Shown here in pieces: positions 15,826 through 23,990 of a stretch of DNA of 64,000 nucleotides (its first letter is position 1; each line of letters begins with the position of its first letter). Below the pieces are notes generated by a model. That model saw nothing but the letters and a program-made list of their open reading frames with translations. It ran no database searches and was not told the origin of the DNA. The position numbers and the translations under genes were made by a program. The DNA comes from Proteobacteria bacterium HN_bin10 (GTDB lineage: Bacteria; Pseudomonadota; Alphaproteobacteria; Caulobacterales; Aquidulcibacteraceae), in contig LWDN01000035.1 in assembly GCA_002083515.1 (NCBI GenBank), forward strand, positions 4,778-68,777, given 5' to 3'.

Positions 15826-16764
15826 ATGAGCGCCGACCGGAGCGCAAGCAAATTCACGCCGACTGATTCGCCGCTGCGCGTGCAATGGCTCGATTGGGTC
15901 GCCATCGCGGTGTGCACGCTCGCGTGGGGAACCACATGGTTTGCGATCACGCTGCAATTGGGCATCGTCGATCCCGTCATATCGATCGTCTATCGCTTCG
16001 CGCTGGCTGCGGCTCTGCTGTTCGCATGGGGCGCGCTGCGCGGCGAAGCGCTGGGCTTGAACCGCGCGCAGCATCTGGCGGCGTTCGGCGTCGGCGTGTT
16101 CACGTTCGCGATCGATTATGCGTTCGTCTATTGGGCCGAGGAGCGCATCACCTCCGCCGTCGTTGCTGTCGTCTTCGCGGCGCTGGCGTTCGTGAATCTC
16201 GCCGTGTTCCGCGTGGCGTTCGGCCAGCGCGCGCCGCTTCTCGCTTGGGCGGCGGCGGGCCTGGGCGTCATTGGCGTCGGGCTGCTCTCCTGGGAGGAAA
16301 TCGCCAACGCCGAGTTGAGCACGCGGGCTTTGACCGGTATCGGCCTCACGCTTGCCGGCGTTCTGGCCGCCGCCGTGGGCAACGTCTATGCGCGGCGCGG
16401 CGAGCTGGCGGGCGCCGGCGTCATCGCCTCCACCGCCTGGGCGATGGCCTATGGCGCGGCGCTGCTCGCCGTGTTTGCGTTTCTCACCGGCAAGACCTGG
16501 GCATTCGAATTCACCGCCCCCTACATTCTTTCGCTGTTACATTTGTCGGTGGTCGGATCAGTGATCGCGTTCGCGCTCTATTACGGCTTGGCGCGCCGGC
16601 GCGGTTACGCCACCGCTTCCTACATTTCCGCGCTGACGCCGCCGGTCGCGATGCTGGTTTCGGCGCTGTTCGAAGGCAAGAGCTGGGGATTGCTGGCGTT
16701 GGGCGGCGTCGCTCTGGTGTTGGCGGGGCAAGTGCTGCTGCTGCGCTCGAAGCGCGCAGCTTAA
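15826..16764 (+). CDS. EamA/DMT-family transporter
   Basis: 312 residues with ten predicted transmembrane helices arranged as two EamA repeats (about 25-145 and 165-300). Conserved landmarks are LAWGTTWFAI in TM1, YRF in TM2, and the second-repeat ASTAWAMAYG and TASYISALTPPVAMLVSALFEGK. DMT transporters export small metabolites such as amino acids; the substrate is unknown. It is the first gene of the block that separates hpf from rpoN and it converges with the DUF2785 lipoprotein gene (4-bp overlap). Confidence 0.9.
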   Translation: MSADRSASKFTPTDSPLRVQWLDWVAIAVCTLAWGTTWFAITLQLGIVDPVISIVYRFALAAALLFAWGALRGEALGLNRAQHLAAFGVGVFTFAIDYAFVYWAEERITSAVVAVVFAALAFVNLAVFRVAFGQRAPLLAWAAAGLGVIGVGLLSWEEIANAELSTRALTGIGLTLAGVLAAAVGNVYARRGELAGAGVIASTAWAMAYGAALLAVFAFLTGKTWAFEFTAPYILSLLHLSVVGSVIAFALYYGLARRRGYATASYISALTPPVAMLVSALFEGKSWGLLALGGVALVLAGQVLLLRSKRAA

Positions 16765-17675
16765 GGCAAGGCCCGAATGGCGGCGGCGACGCCGGGGCGC
16801 ATCGGCGCGAACGCCGGATTTTGGCTGAGCGTCACATTCGCGTGCACGACGTTCAGGAACGCCATCAGATTGTGCCGCCGTGCAAGACCTTGCTCGGAGA
16901 GAAACCAGCCATCCCATGAGGCGCCGAGCGATCCTGGGCTCGCAAGCTCGGCGAACCATGCTGTCCACTCGGTTTCGTCGAAGACGTTGCGGGTGGCCAT
17001 GTAGAGGATCGGCGCCGCCAGCCGCTCGCTCTCGCCGTGAATGTAAGAATGGCTTGCTGGCGCGATCTGCGTTGCGATCGCATCGCGAATGCGGATGAGA
17101 TCCGGTTTTGAAACGGCGGGATTGAGCACGAGTTGCAGCATCAGGTCGCTCGCGTGCGCGACGGCGTGGCGATAGCCTTCGCCAGGCGTAAAGCCGCGAT
17201 AGTCGCTGACGCTGCGCAGGTACGCGATGGCCGCATCGATCAATTGCGCGCGCTGCGCTGCGCTCATCCACGGCTCGATGCGATCGGTGCGGGCGACATC
17301 CGCCAGCACCAGCGCCGCGAACGGCCGCTGAAAGCCGTGCGGATCGGGCGCGGTGAGTTTGGCCTGCAAGTCTGCGTTCAGCGCCGCCAGCGTTTCGCGC
17401 GTGAGCAGAGTGTTGCGCATGAAATGCTGCAGCGCCTCGAAGGCGATGCCGTCGCGCACTGCCGGATCGGGATCGCCGAGACATTCCGCCAGGCCGAGCG
17501 CAAGGGCATTTCGCGCCGCGTCGCCCGCAACGGTCCAGCCATTCGCTTTCAGCGCGTCCAGCTGCGCGCGCTCGTAGCCGGCGGGGCGACACATTGCTTG
17601 TTGCGATGACGCCGGCGTTGGCGTGCTCGCGCAGGCGGCGAGGAGGAGGGCGGCGCTGAGTCCCACTATTTTCAT
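16761..17675 (-). CDS. DUF2785-family lipoprotein
   Basis: 304 residues from the ATG at 17675, which begins a lipoprotein signal (MKIVGLSAALLLAAC, lipobox LAAC). The body is helical, HEAT-like, with the DUF2785 landmarks LADVARTDRI, SDYRGFTPGEGYRHAVAHASDLM and YIHGESERLAAPILYMA. The function of DUF2785 is unknown. An in-frame start 84 bp upstream would add a low-complexity stretch and is rejected. It is separated by 76 bp from the Uma2 gene upstream on the same strand. Confidence 0.8.
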   Translation of the reverse strand: MKIVGLSAALLLAACASTPTPASSQQAMCRPAGYERAQLDALKANGWTVAGDAARNALALGLAECLGDPDPAVRDGIAFEALQHFMRNTLLTRETLAALNADLQAKLTAPDPHGFQRPFAALVLADVARTDRIEPWMSAAQRAQLIDAAIAYLRSVSDYRGFTPGEGYRHAVAHASDLMLQLVLNPAVSKPDLIRIRDAIATQIAPASHSYIHGESERLAAPILYMATRNVFDETEWTAWFAELASPGSLGASWDGWFLSEQGLARRHNLMAFLNVVHANVTLSQNPAFAPMRPGVAAAIRALP

Positions 17676-17751
17676 GCGCGCATGCTCGGCGGGCGGCGTT
17701 GCGCTTCCACCACCGCTTGCGACGAGCGGCGGCGGCGGCGCGACGAGCAGC

Positions 17752-18318
17752 TTACGCAAGCGCCTTCGTGTCCACGATCAAGGCGGGCTGGGTGAGCAAC
17801 GGCGCGGCTTCGCCGAAACGCAATGGCTCGCGCCGCGCGTACCCGTCCTGCTGCGGGCCGACATGGCGCAGCAGTAGTTTGCCCTTGATGTCGGCCACCC
17901 AATATTCGGCCAGCTGACCGCGCGCATACTCGCCGAGCTTGTCGCCCAGATCGTCGGCGAGGCTGGTGTCCGCCACCTCAACGATCAGCTTCACCGCGGC
18001 GGCGGGAACCGGTCCGTCGAGATCGGCCGGCGCTTCCGCGGGATTCCAGACCACGATATCCGGCACCGGCTCGAAGCCGTCGAAGAAGGCGACTGAGACC
18101 TCTTGATCGACAACCCAACTCAGATTGGCCCGCTGGATTGCGGCTTCGATTGCCTTGGCCAGTAGGCGCTTTGCGCTGGCGTGGGGAACGTGCTGCGGGC
18201 TCATTTCGACGATCATCCCCCCGCGCAATTCCACGCGCGCGCGCCCGAAACCGCCCACGCGGGCGATGCGCCGGAATTCGGCGCTGGTGAAGGTCTTGAG
18301 CTTCGCGGGCGCGTTCAT
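17752..18318 (-). CDS. Uma2-family putative restriction endonuclease
   Basis: 188 residues. The DUF820/Uma2 fold is recognisable: an N-terminal ELRGGMIVEMSP strand, SVAFFDGFEPVPDIVVW with a catalytic Asp, and KLIVEVADTS with the E-x-[ST] motif, forming a PD-(D/E)xK-like nuclease core. The end is YWVADIKGKLLLRHV. Uma2 proteins are abundant in soil and aquatic bacteria and are often mobile; their biological target is not established. No methylase lies beside it. Confidence 0.85.
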   Translation of the reverse strand: MNAPAKLKTFTSAEFRRIARVGGFGRARVELRGGMIVEMSPQHVPHASAKRLLAKAIEAAIQRANLSWVVDQEVSVAFFDGFEPVPDIVVWNPAEAPADLDGPVPAAAVKLIVEVADTSLADDLGDKLGEYARGQLAEYWVADIKGKLLLRHVGPQQDGYARREPLRFGEAAPLLTQPALIVDTKALA

Positions 18319-18369
18319 GGGGGGAGTATACTCTCAGGTGTGCTCCGGCGCCATTCTGGCTTGGCACTC

Positions 18370-18398
18370 TTGACTTGTGCAATGGTTGCACATATGAT
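18370..18398 (+). promoter_or_regulatory. Promoter with operator palindrome in the spacer, DUF4160/DUF2442-HTH pair
   Basis: -35 TTGACT (18370-18375), a 17-bp spacer and -10 TATGAT (18393-18398). The spacer itself is a perfect inverted repeat, TGTGCAA-TGG-TTGCACA (18376-18392). The ATG at 18407 follows the -10 box by 8 bp, so the message is predicted to be leaderless. The palindrome position is ideal for repression by the HTH protein encoded by the second gene. Confidence 0.75.
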
Positions 18399-18406
18399 GT
18401 CACCTC

Positions 18407-18634
18407 ATGCCGAGATTGGCGCGGTTCTCCAGCACCGAGATCGCGATGTTTTTCGCGGATCACAATCCGCCGCACTTCCATGTCCTGGGCCGCGAGGGCG
18501 CAGCACAGGTGGCCATCGACACTCTGGAAGTCATCGCCATGAGCGGTCGGTTGGATTTGCGCGAAGCGTTGGAATGGGCGGCGCAGAACCAAGCGTTGCT
18601 GAAAGCGAAGTGGAACGAGTTGAGCGGATCATGA
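18407..18634 (+). CDS. DUF4160 protein, likely toxin-like partner of a two-gene module
   Basis: 75 residues. The DUF4160 hallmark FFADHNPPHFHV is at about 15-26, with strands AAQVAIDTLEVI and the C-terminal helix ALEWAAQNQALLKAKWNEL. DUF4160 genes commonly sit directly before DUF2442 genes and have been suspected to be TA-like modules; no activity is established that I can cite. The stop overlaps the next start by ATGA. The promoter and operator arrangement supports an autoregulated two-gene unit. Confidence 0.8.
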   Translation: MPRLARFSSTEIAMFFADHNPPHFHVLGREGAAQVAIDTLEVIAMSGRLDLREALEWAAQNQALLKAKWNELSGS

Positions 18635-19062
18635 TTGGCAAGATCGAGAGCGTTGCAGTGATCGGCGACAAAAGGTTGGAGATCGCCTGGGATGACAGCC
18701 ATGTCGCGCCGGTCGATCTGCGCGACGTGATCGAGGCGCACAAGGCGCTGGCGCCGCTGAAGAAGAAGACTGAGTTCGCGCGCGCGGCGGTCAGCGCCGA
18801 TGGTTGGTCGGTCGAATGGCCGAGCGGCGTCGATTTCGGCGCGCCGCAATTGCGCCGCTGGGCCGACGAGCAAGCGGGCGAGATCATGCCTGTCGCTGAT
18901 TTTCGCGCCTGGTTGGACGAGCACGACCTGACGCAAGAAGCCGCCGCGCAAGCGCTCGGACTGTCGCGGCGCATGATCGCGTACTATCTCAGCGGCGAGA
19001 AGCCGATCCCGAAGACGGTGATGTTGGCGACCGAGGGATGGGCGGCGCGGGTGGAGGCGTAA
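18631..19062 (+). CDS. DUF2442 protein with C-terminal helix-turn-helix
   Basis: 143 residues. The N-terminal DUF2442 domain (about 1-85) contains KRLEIAWDDSHVAPVDL and the closing SVEWPSGVDFGAPQL...WADEQ. The C-terminal HTH (about 90-135) reads LTQEAAAQALGLSRRMIAYYLSGEKPIPK, an Xre-like DNA-binding unit. The fusion makes this protein the likely repressor of the operator at 18376-18392 and the antitoxin-like partner of DUF4160. The start ATG at 18631 overlaps the upstream stop. Confidence 0.85.
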   Translation: MIGKIESVAVIGDKRLEIAWDDSHVAPVDLRDVIEAHKALAPLKKKTEFARAAVSADGWSVEWPSGVDFGAPQLRRWADEQAGEIMPVADFRAWLDEHDLTQEAAAQALGLSRRMIAYYLSGEKPIPKTVMLATEGWAARVEA

Positions 19063-19069
19063 TCGTTCT

Positions 19070-19180
19070 CGTCATTCCGGACGCGCGAAGCGCGATCCGG
19101 AAGCCAGGGGCCAGGGCCAGCGTTGTGCTGGTTGCCCCTGGGTTCCGGGTTCATCGCTAACGCGATGCCCCGGAATGACG
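19070..19180. repeat. Dispersed palindromic repeat family A, copy 1
   Basis: About 110 bp bounded by CGTCATTCCGG and CCGGAATGACG. Inner arms CCAGGGG and CCCCTGG give a long imperfect hairpin. It shares sequence and layout with 30861-30962, 32443-32546 and 35405-35514. It lies just after the DUF2442-HTH gene. Confidence 0.85.
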
Positions 19181-19253
19181 AAGTTGGGTTGAGTCTGCTC
19201 TTGGGCCCAAAGCGGACGTTGGCCGAACGCCGTTTTGGTGCTGAAATCGCGGC

Positions 19254-19577
19254 ATGGGTTTGGTCGGCTTATACGTGGTCATCTATGGCATTCCGGCTTT
19301 CGTCGCCTCTGTTCCAGGGTTGTTTGCGCTGGCAAACCAGAGGCGGTTGCTCGGCTGGTCGGTGATCGCCGGTGCCGTAGTCGTCACGATTCCTCTCGCG
19401 ATATTGGCAGATCGAGCGCGCACGCGCGCCCACTTAGAAGCAGGGCACATCCCTGACGATTATCCAGTGAGCCTTGTTCTGCCCTTCTTCCTCGGGGTTC
19501 TGTACCTTCTTGCGGCAACGATTGTCTGTGTTGCTTTCGCGCTCCTGATCAAACGCCCCCAATCCTCGAACAATTGA
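19254..19577 (+). CDS. Small integral membrane protein, unknown
   Basis: 107 residues with three predicted transmembrane helices (about 4-25, 33-52 and 73-97) separated by a basic cytosolic or periplasmic loop (RARTRAHLEAGHIPDDY). No family is recognised. The ATG at 19254 precedes the first helix; the ribosome-binding site is weak. It lies between repeat copy A1 and the convergent rpoN gene, within the block inserted between hpf and rpoN. Confidence 0.5.
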   Translation: MGLVGLYVVIYGIPAFVASVPGLFALANQRRLLGWSVIAGAVVVTIPLAILADRARTRAHLEAGHIPDDYPVSLVLPFFLGVLYLLAATIVCVAFALLIKRPQSSNN

Positions 19578-19613
19578 TGCGTGGGGTCCGCTCCCGGCGA
19601 AAAGCGGGCGCGC

Positions 19614-21092
19614 CTAAAGCCCGTGCGCCAGCTTCCGCTTGCGTTCCACCGAGCTCGGAATCCGCAGGCTTTCGCGATACTTCGCCACCGTCCGTCGCGC
19701 GATGTCGATGCCTTTTTCGCGCAGGATTTCGACGATGCGGTCGTCGCTTAGAATTTCGACCGGCGTCTCGCTCTCGATCAAGCCCTTGATCTGATAGCGC
19801 ACCGCTTCGGCGGAATGGCTTTCGCCGCCGTCGGCGGCGTTGATCGAGGCGGTGAAGAAGTATTTCAGTTCGAACACGCCGCGCGCGCAGGAGAGATATT
19901 TGTTCGAGGTGACGCGGCTCACGGTCGATTCATGCATCTCGATCGCGGCGGCGACGGTCTTCAGATTGAGCGGCCGCAAGTGCGCGACGCCGTGGGCGAA
20001 GAAGCCGTCCTGCTGGCGCACGATTTCGCGCGCGACCTTGAGGATGGTCTTGGCGCGCTGATCCAGGCTCTTCACCAGCCATGAGGCATTGGCCGCGCAT
20101 TCGCTGAGGAAGGCTTTGTCTTCCTCGCGCTTGGCGGTCTTCGACACCGTCGCGTAATAACGCTGGTTCATCAGCACGCGCGGCATGGTGTCGGTGTTGA
20201 GTTCCACCAGCCACGTGCCGTCCGGCGCCTGCTTGATGTAGACGTCAGGCGCGACCGATTGCACCGCGCCGCCGCCGAACCCGGCGCCCGGCTTCGGCGT
20301 CAGCGCCCGTACTTCGGCGATCATGTCGCTCAAGTCTTCGCGATCGACGCCGCAAAGCGTCATCAGGCGGTCGAAATGGCCCTTGGCCAACAGATCGAGA
20401 TTGCTGACCAGGGCTTCCATGGCCGGGTCGAAGCGGCCGCGCTCTTTCAGTTGCAGCGTCAGGCACTCGGGGATGTCGCGCGCCATCACGCCGGTGGGCT
20501 CGAAGCCCTGCATGATCTTGAGCACGTGCAGCACGTCGGCGTCGCTGGCGCCGATGCGCGCGGCGATCTCCAGCACGTCGGCGCGCATATAGCCCCAATC
20601 GTCGACCGCATCGATCAGCACGCCGCCGATCATGCGCTCGACCGGCGTCAAGCCCGCTTCGGTGAGTTGCGCGTCGAGATGTTCGGCGAGCGTCTTGTCG
20701 CTCGCGAGGGTTTCCTCGATTCCCGGCAGATCGTCGAAGCTCTTGCCCGACGAGGCCTTCGACCAATCCTGCATCGGCGCGGCGCCGGCTTCCGCCAATT
20801 CGTTGGCGCTGAGGTCGGGCGCGATGTCGGCGACGCTGACATCGAGCGCGGCTTCCGCCGGCGCGACGCCGCTTTCGAATTCGAGCGCCTGCGCGTCGCC
20901 GCTATCGTCGCTCTTCTTGGCTTCGGCGCTGGTCTCTTCGCGTTCCAGCAGCGGGTTGCGCTCGAGTTCGCCTTCGACGAATTCCTGCAGCTCGACGTTG
21001 GAAAGCTGCAGCAGCTTGATCGCCTGCTGCAATTGCGGCGTCATCACCAGGGCTTGGCCCTGGCGCAGCTCCAGACGAGGGGTCATCGCCAT
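19614..21092 (-). CDS. rpoN: RNA polymerase sigma-54 factor RpoN
   Basis: 492 residues. The N-terminal activator-interaction region I is Q-rich and Leu-rich (LELRQGQALVMTPQLQQAIKLLQL). An acidic region II (about 55-130) follows, then the core-binding region III. The C-terminal RpoN box reads ARRTVAKYRESL, preceded by an HTH (AAAIEMHESTVSRVTSNKYL) that contacts -24/-12 promoters. The ATG at 21092 lies 13 bp after lptB and begins the conserved region I; a longer frame from 21242 only shadows lptB. Sigma-54 needs AAA+ activators, none of which is in the window. Confidence 0.97.
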   Translation of the reverse strand: MAMTPRLELRQGQALVMTPQLQQAIKLLQLSNVELQEFVEGELERNPLLEREETSAEAKKSDDSGDAQALEFESGVAPAEAALDVSVADIAPDLSANELAEAGAAPMQDWSKASSGKSFDDLPGIEETLASDKTLAEHLDAQLTEAGLTPVERMIGGVLIDAVDDWGYMRADVLEIAARIGASDADVLHVLKIMQGFEPTGVMARDIPECLTLQLKERGRFDPAMEALVSNLDLLAKGHFDRLMTLCGVDREDLSDMIAEVRALTPKPGAGFGGGAVQSVAPDVYIKQAPDGTWLVELNTDTMPRVLMNQRYYATVSKTAKREEDKAFLSECAANASWLVKSLDQRAKTILKVAREIVRQQDGFFAHGVAHLRPLNLKTVAAAIEMHESTVSRVTSNKYLSCARGVFELKYFFTASINAADGGESHSAEAVRYQIKGLIESETPVEILSDDRIVEILREKGIDIARRTVAKYRESLRIPSSVERKRKLAHGL

Positions 21093-21105
21093 GCGCGGCC
21101 CCCGT

Positions 21106-21873
21106 CTAGTGATAATCTTTGCCGAGATACCTTTCGCGCACAGCGGGGTTGTTACGCACCTCATCGGGCGTACCCTCGAACAGCACTTCGCCATCGAACA
21201 TGATCGAAGCCCGGTCCACGATGGTGAGCGTTTCGCGCACATTGTGGTCGGTGATCAGGACGCCCAGGCCGCGATCCTTCAGAAACAGGATCAAATTGCG
21301 GATGTCGTCGATGGCAAGCGGGTCGATGCCGGCGAAAGGCTCGTCGAGCAGCATGAACGACGGCCGTGTCGCCAACGCACGTGCGATTTCCACTCGACGC
21401 CGTTCGCCGCCGGAGAGGGCGGATGCGGGCGCGTCTTTCAGGTGGTCGACGTGCAGTTCGGCGAGCAGCCCATCGACGATCTCGCGCCGCTTCGAGTGAG
21501 AGCGCTCACTCAATTCGACAACGGACATCACGTTCTGTTCGACGGTCAGACCACGGAAGATCGAGGCTTCTTGCGGCAGGTAGCCGACGCCAAGCCGGGC
21601 GCGCTGATACATGGGCAGCGTTGTGACGTCTTGGCCGTCCAACAAGATTTGCCCCTGGTCCACGCGTACGAGCCCCGTGATCATGTAGAAGCAGGTGGTT
21701 TTGCCTGCTCCGTTGGGGCCCAACAGACCGACGACTTCGCCGCGGCGGAGGAAGAGCGAAACGTCCTTCACCACCTGGCGGCCGCGATAGCTTTTGGCGA
21801 TCCGAACCGCGCCGAGGCCGCCTTGGGCGGTCTCAGGCTGGGTCGAACGGCGTGTCGCGCCCTCGGGGCTCAT
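21106..21873 (-). CDS. lptB: LPS export ABC-transporter ATPase LptB
   Basis: 255 residues. Walker A GLLGPNGAGKTT (about 50-61), Q-loop GYLPQEASIFR, ABC signature LSGGERRRVEIARAL and Walker B FMLLDEPFAGIDP are all intact. With LptF/G it powers extraction of lipopolysaccharide from the inner membrane into the LptC-LptA bridge. lptA is 52 bp upstream and rpoN 13 bp downstream, the standard operon order. Confidence 0.97.
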   Translation of the reverse strand: MSPEGATRRSTQPETAQGGLGAVRIAKSYRGRQVVKDVSLFLRRGEVVGLLGPNGAGKTTCFYMITGLVRVDQGQILLDGQDVTTLPMYQRARLGVGYLPQEASIFRGLTVEQNVMSVVELSERSHSKRREIVDGLLAELHVDHLKDAPASALSGGERRRVEIARALATRPSFMLLDEPFAGIDPLAIDDIRNLILFLKDRGLGVLITDHNVRETLTIVDRASIMFDGEVLFEGTPDEVRNNPAVRERYLGKDYH

Positions 21874-21925
21874 TTCGAGGCGCCGCTGCTAAGAATTCGT
21901 GAACCCTTGGGGGAGGCGGCGAACG

Positions 21926-22462
21926 TCACTGGGGACGGTTGCCCTGGTTCTGGGCATTGCCCTCGCGCGGCACGAACACGCCGCGCACCCGCTGGCCGGC
22001 CTGCGGGCGGATGGTGGTGCGGCGCGAGCCGATTTGCAGCACTAATGTTTCGCCCCGGATGACGTTCTCTTCCGACATGACGATGACGTTGCCGGTGAAG
22101 GTGACGCTGTCCTGGCGCACATCGTAAACGGCGCGGTCACCACGCGCGTCCTGTTGCGGGCGGATGTAGAACACCTCGCCCTCGGCGATCATGCGCTCGA
22201 TGTCGCCCGAGGCGAGACCCTGGCCTTGGCCGCCGCCGCTGGAGCCGCTGAAATAAAGCGTGATGCGGTCGGCGCGCAGGCGCGCGTCGTTTTGGACGAT
22301 GTCGACATCGCCGACCAAAACCAGCCGGCGGTCGCTGTCGAAGTACTCGAGATTGTTGGCGGAGTAGGACACCGGTCCGCCGCCTTCGCTCAATTGAGCG
22401 TGGGCTGGCGTGGCTAGTCCCGCCAACAAGAGGGCGCCGGCTGCAATCAGAAACGGCCTCAT
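21926..22462 (-). CDS. lptA: Periplasmic LPS-bridge protein LptA
   Basis: 178 residues with a signal peptide (MRPFLIAAGALLLAGLATPAHA). The OstA/LptA beta-jellyroll is seen in YSANNLEYFDSDRRLVLVGDVDIVQNDARLRADRITLYFSG, followed by a Gly-rich loop and IRGETLVLQI. It forms the periplasmic slide for LPS between LptC and LptD. Its ATG overlaps the lptC stop (ATGA), so the two are translationally coupled. Confidence 0.93.
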   Translation of the reverse strand: MRPFLIAAGALLLAGLATPAHAQLSEGGGPVSYSANNLEYFDSDRRLVLVGDVDIVQNDARLRADRITLYFSGSSGGGQGQGLASGDIERMIAEGEVFYIRPQQDARGDRAVYDVRQDSVTFTGNVIVMSEENVIRGETLVLQIGSRRTTIRPQAGQRVRGVFVPREGNAQNQGNRPQ

Positions 22463-23106
22463 GGCGGCGACTCCTCATTCTGCTGATCGCGGTCCGGAAT
22501 TTGGCCCCGGACCCCGCCGCTCAACACCAGCGCGCGGTCACTGTCGCGCAATTCATAACTGCCGGCCTGGAGCACGCCAAGGGGCCCGGCGCCGGTGACC
22601 CCGCCGCGGCCGGTCAGCGTGCCCTGTTCAAGGTCGACGATCATGTTGGGGGTGGTGAACCGGTTGCCGCCGCGGTCGGAAAACAGCACCTCGCCGTCGA
22701 ACACGACCGTCTGCCGGGCCTCATCATAGATGCCCCGGGGGGCGAGCATGATCGTTCCGGCTTCGGTCCGATAGACGGGCGCGATCAGCTCGATCGGCTG
22801 GTTCTCGCCGCGCGGGCGCTCGGCCACTTCGGCCGAAAGCTGGTAGGGGCCGCCATTCTCGGTGCGGCCGATGAAGCGCGGATTGATCATGCGGAGCGGC
22901 TCGGCGGCGGCGTACTGGCCGGCGTTGAACCCGCCCTCGATGGCGTAGAGCGCCATGAACACGAACACCGCCGCGAACGAGGCCCCGGCGCCGGCCACGA
23001 AGAAGCGCCGCAGCGCCGCGATCAGCCGCGAGCGCCGGCGCGCGGCCTTCAGCGTCAGCGCCCGTTCGGGCGCCCAGTCGAAATCAAGGGCGGCGGCGGC
23101 GGCCAT
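22459..23106 (-). CDS. lptC: LPS export membrane protein LptC
   Basis: 215 residues. A single transmembrane helix (about 41-62, after a basic RRRSRLIAALRR stretch) is followed by a periplasmic LptC domain with strands INPRFIGRTENGGPYQLSAEVA and FDGEVLFSDRGGNRFTTPNMIVDL. It docks to the LptB2FG complex and hands LPS to LptA. The ATG at 23106 is chosen because the conserved part begins soon after; a longer frame would overlap the upstream gene. Confidence 0.9.
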   Translation of the reverse strand: MAAAAALDFDWAPERALTLKAARRRSRLIAALRRFFVAGAGASFAAVFVFMALYAIEGGFNAGQYAAAEPLRMINPRFIGRTENGGPYQLSAEVAERPRGENQPIELIAPVYRTEAGTIMLAPRGIYDEARQTVVFDGEVLFSDRGGNRFTTPNMIVDLEQGTLTGRGGVTGAGPLGVLQAGSYELRDSDRALVLSGGVRGQIPDRDQQNEESPP

Positions 23107-23158
23107 GGCTGGCTTGTGACCCGCCGCGAGGGCGGAAGCAAGGCGGGGCAACTGCGCG

Positions 23159-23986
23159 TTAGCGGCTCGGCTCCACCGCAACAGCGGCTGCCGGCGCCGG
23201 CGGCGGTGGCAGCGGGGGCAGCACGATGTCGAGCCGGTCGGCGGTGTATTCGCCTTGCGCCGGCAGCGCGATGCCGCGCAGCTGCGCCGACCACTGCGCC
23301 ACTTGCATGCCGCGCGCCGCATCGTGGAAGCGGGCGACGAAGTCGGCGGCGGCTCGGCTTTGGCGGCCGTCGAAATAGGCGTAGCCGGATTGGCGCGCAT
23401 CGCCAGGCGGCATGACAAGGATCAGCACGCGCACGCCTTCGGCGCGCTCTTGCAGGGCGCGGGCGATGTGCGCGGCCACGGGCTCTTCCTCGCGCGAGCG
23501 CACGTGCAGAACGACGGTGCGCAGCGGCGGGGCAGGGCCGATCAGGCTGCCGACGATTGCGCCGAGATCGCGCGGCGCCTCGGCCGCTGCCTCCGAAGTG
23601 CGTTCGGCGTTTTGTGCGCTGCGCGGATCGGCGGGCGTGGGCGATGCGGGATCGGCGGGAACAGGCGTTGCGCCATCGGCGGGCGCGGCGGCTTCAGGCG
23701 CGACAGGCGCCGCGCCCTCGATGGACCCGGGATAATTGGCGCGAGGGTCTTGCGGCGCGATTGGCACGGCGACAGCGCTCGGCGGCGGTGGAATTTCGCC
23801 GCGCGCAGCGATGTTTTCTTCGAGCTGGATCACCCGCTCCTGCAGACGATCGCGCTCGCGGATGAGCTGATTGGTGACGCTGAGCGTCCAGCCCGCCAGC
23901 GCCATGGCGCCGACGCTGATCACCAGCTGGGCGGCCAGCATCGCGCGCGTGCCGCCGACAAAGGATTGAAGCAGGGAAGTCGCCAT
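23159..23986 (-). CDS. Membrane-anchored protein with coiled coil, partner of the TIR gene
   Basis: 275 residues. One transmembrane helix (about 15-36), a short coiled coil (RERDRLQERVIQLEENIAAR, about 43-62), a Pro/Ala-rich linker (about 65-125), and a C-terminal globular domain (about 145-250). In the last domain, HIARALQERAEGVRVLI and YAYFDGRQSRAAADFVARF loosely resemble LytR_C-like domains. The function is unknown. It starts 4 bp after the TIR gene, so the two are almost certainly co-expressed, and it ends 52 bp before lptC. Confidence 0.65.
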   Translation of the reverse strand: MATSLLQSFVGGTRAMLAAQLVISVGAMALAGWTLSVTNQLIRERDRLQERVIQLEENIAARGEIPPPPSAVAVPIAPQDPRANYPGSIEGAAPVAPEAAAPADGATPVPADPASPTPADPRSAQNAERTSEAAAEAPRDLGAIVGSLIGPAPPLRTVVLHVRSREEEPVAAHIARALQERAEGVRVLILVMPPGDARQSGYAYFDGRQSRAAADFVARFHDAARGMQVAQWSAQLRGIALPAQGEYTADRLDIVLPPLPPPPAPAAAVAVEPSR

Positions 23987-23990
23987 CGCT

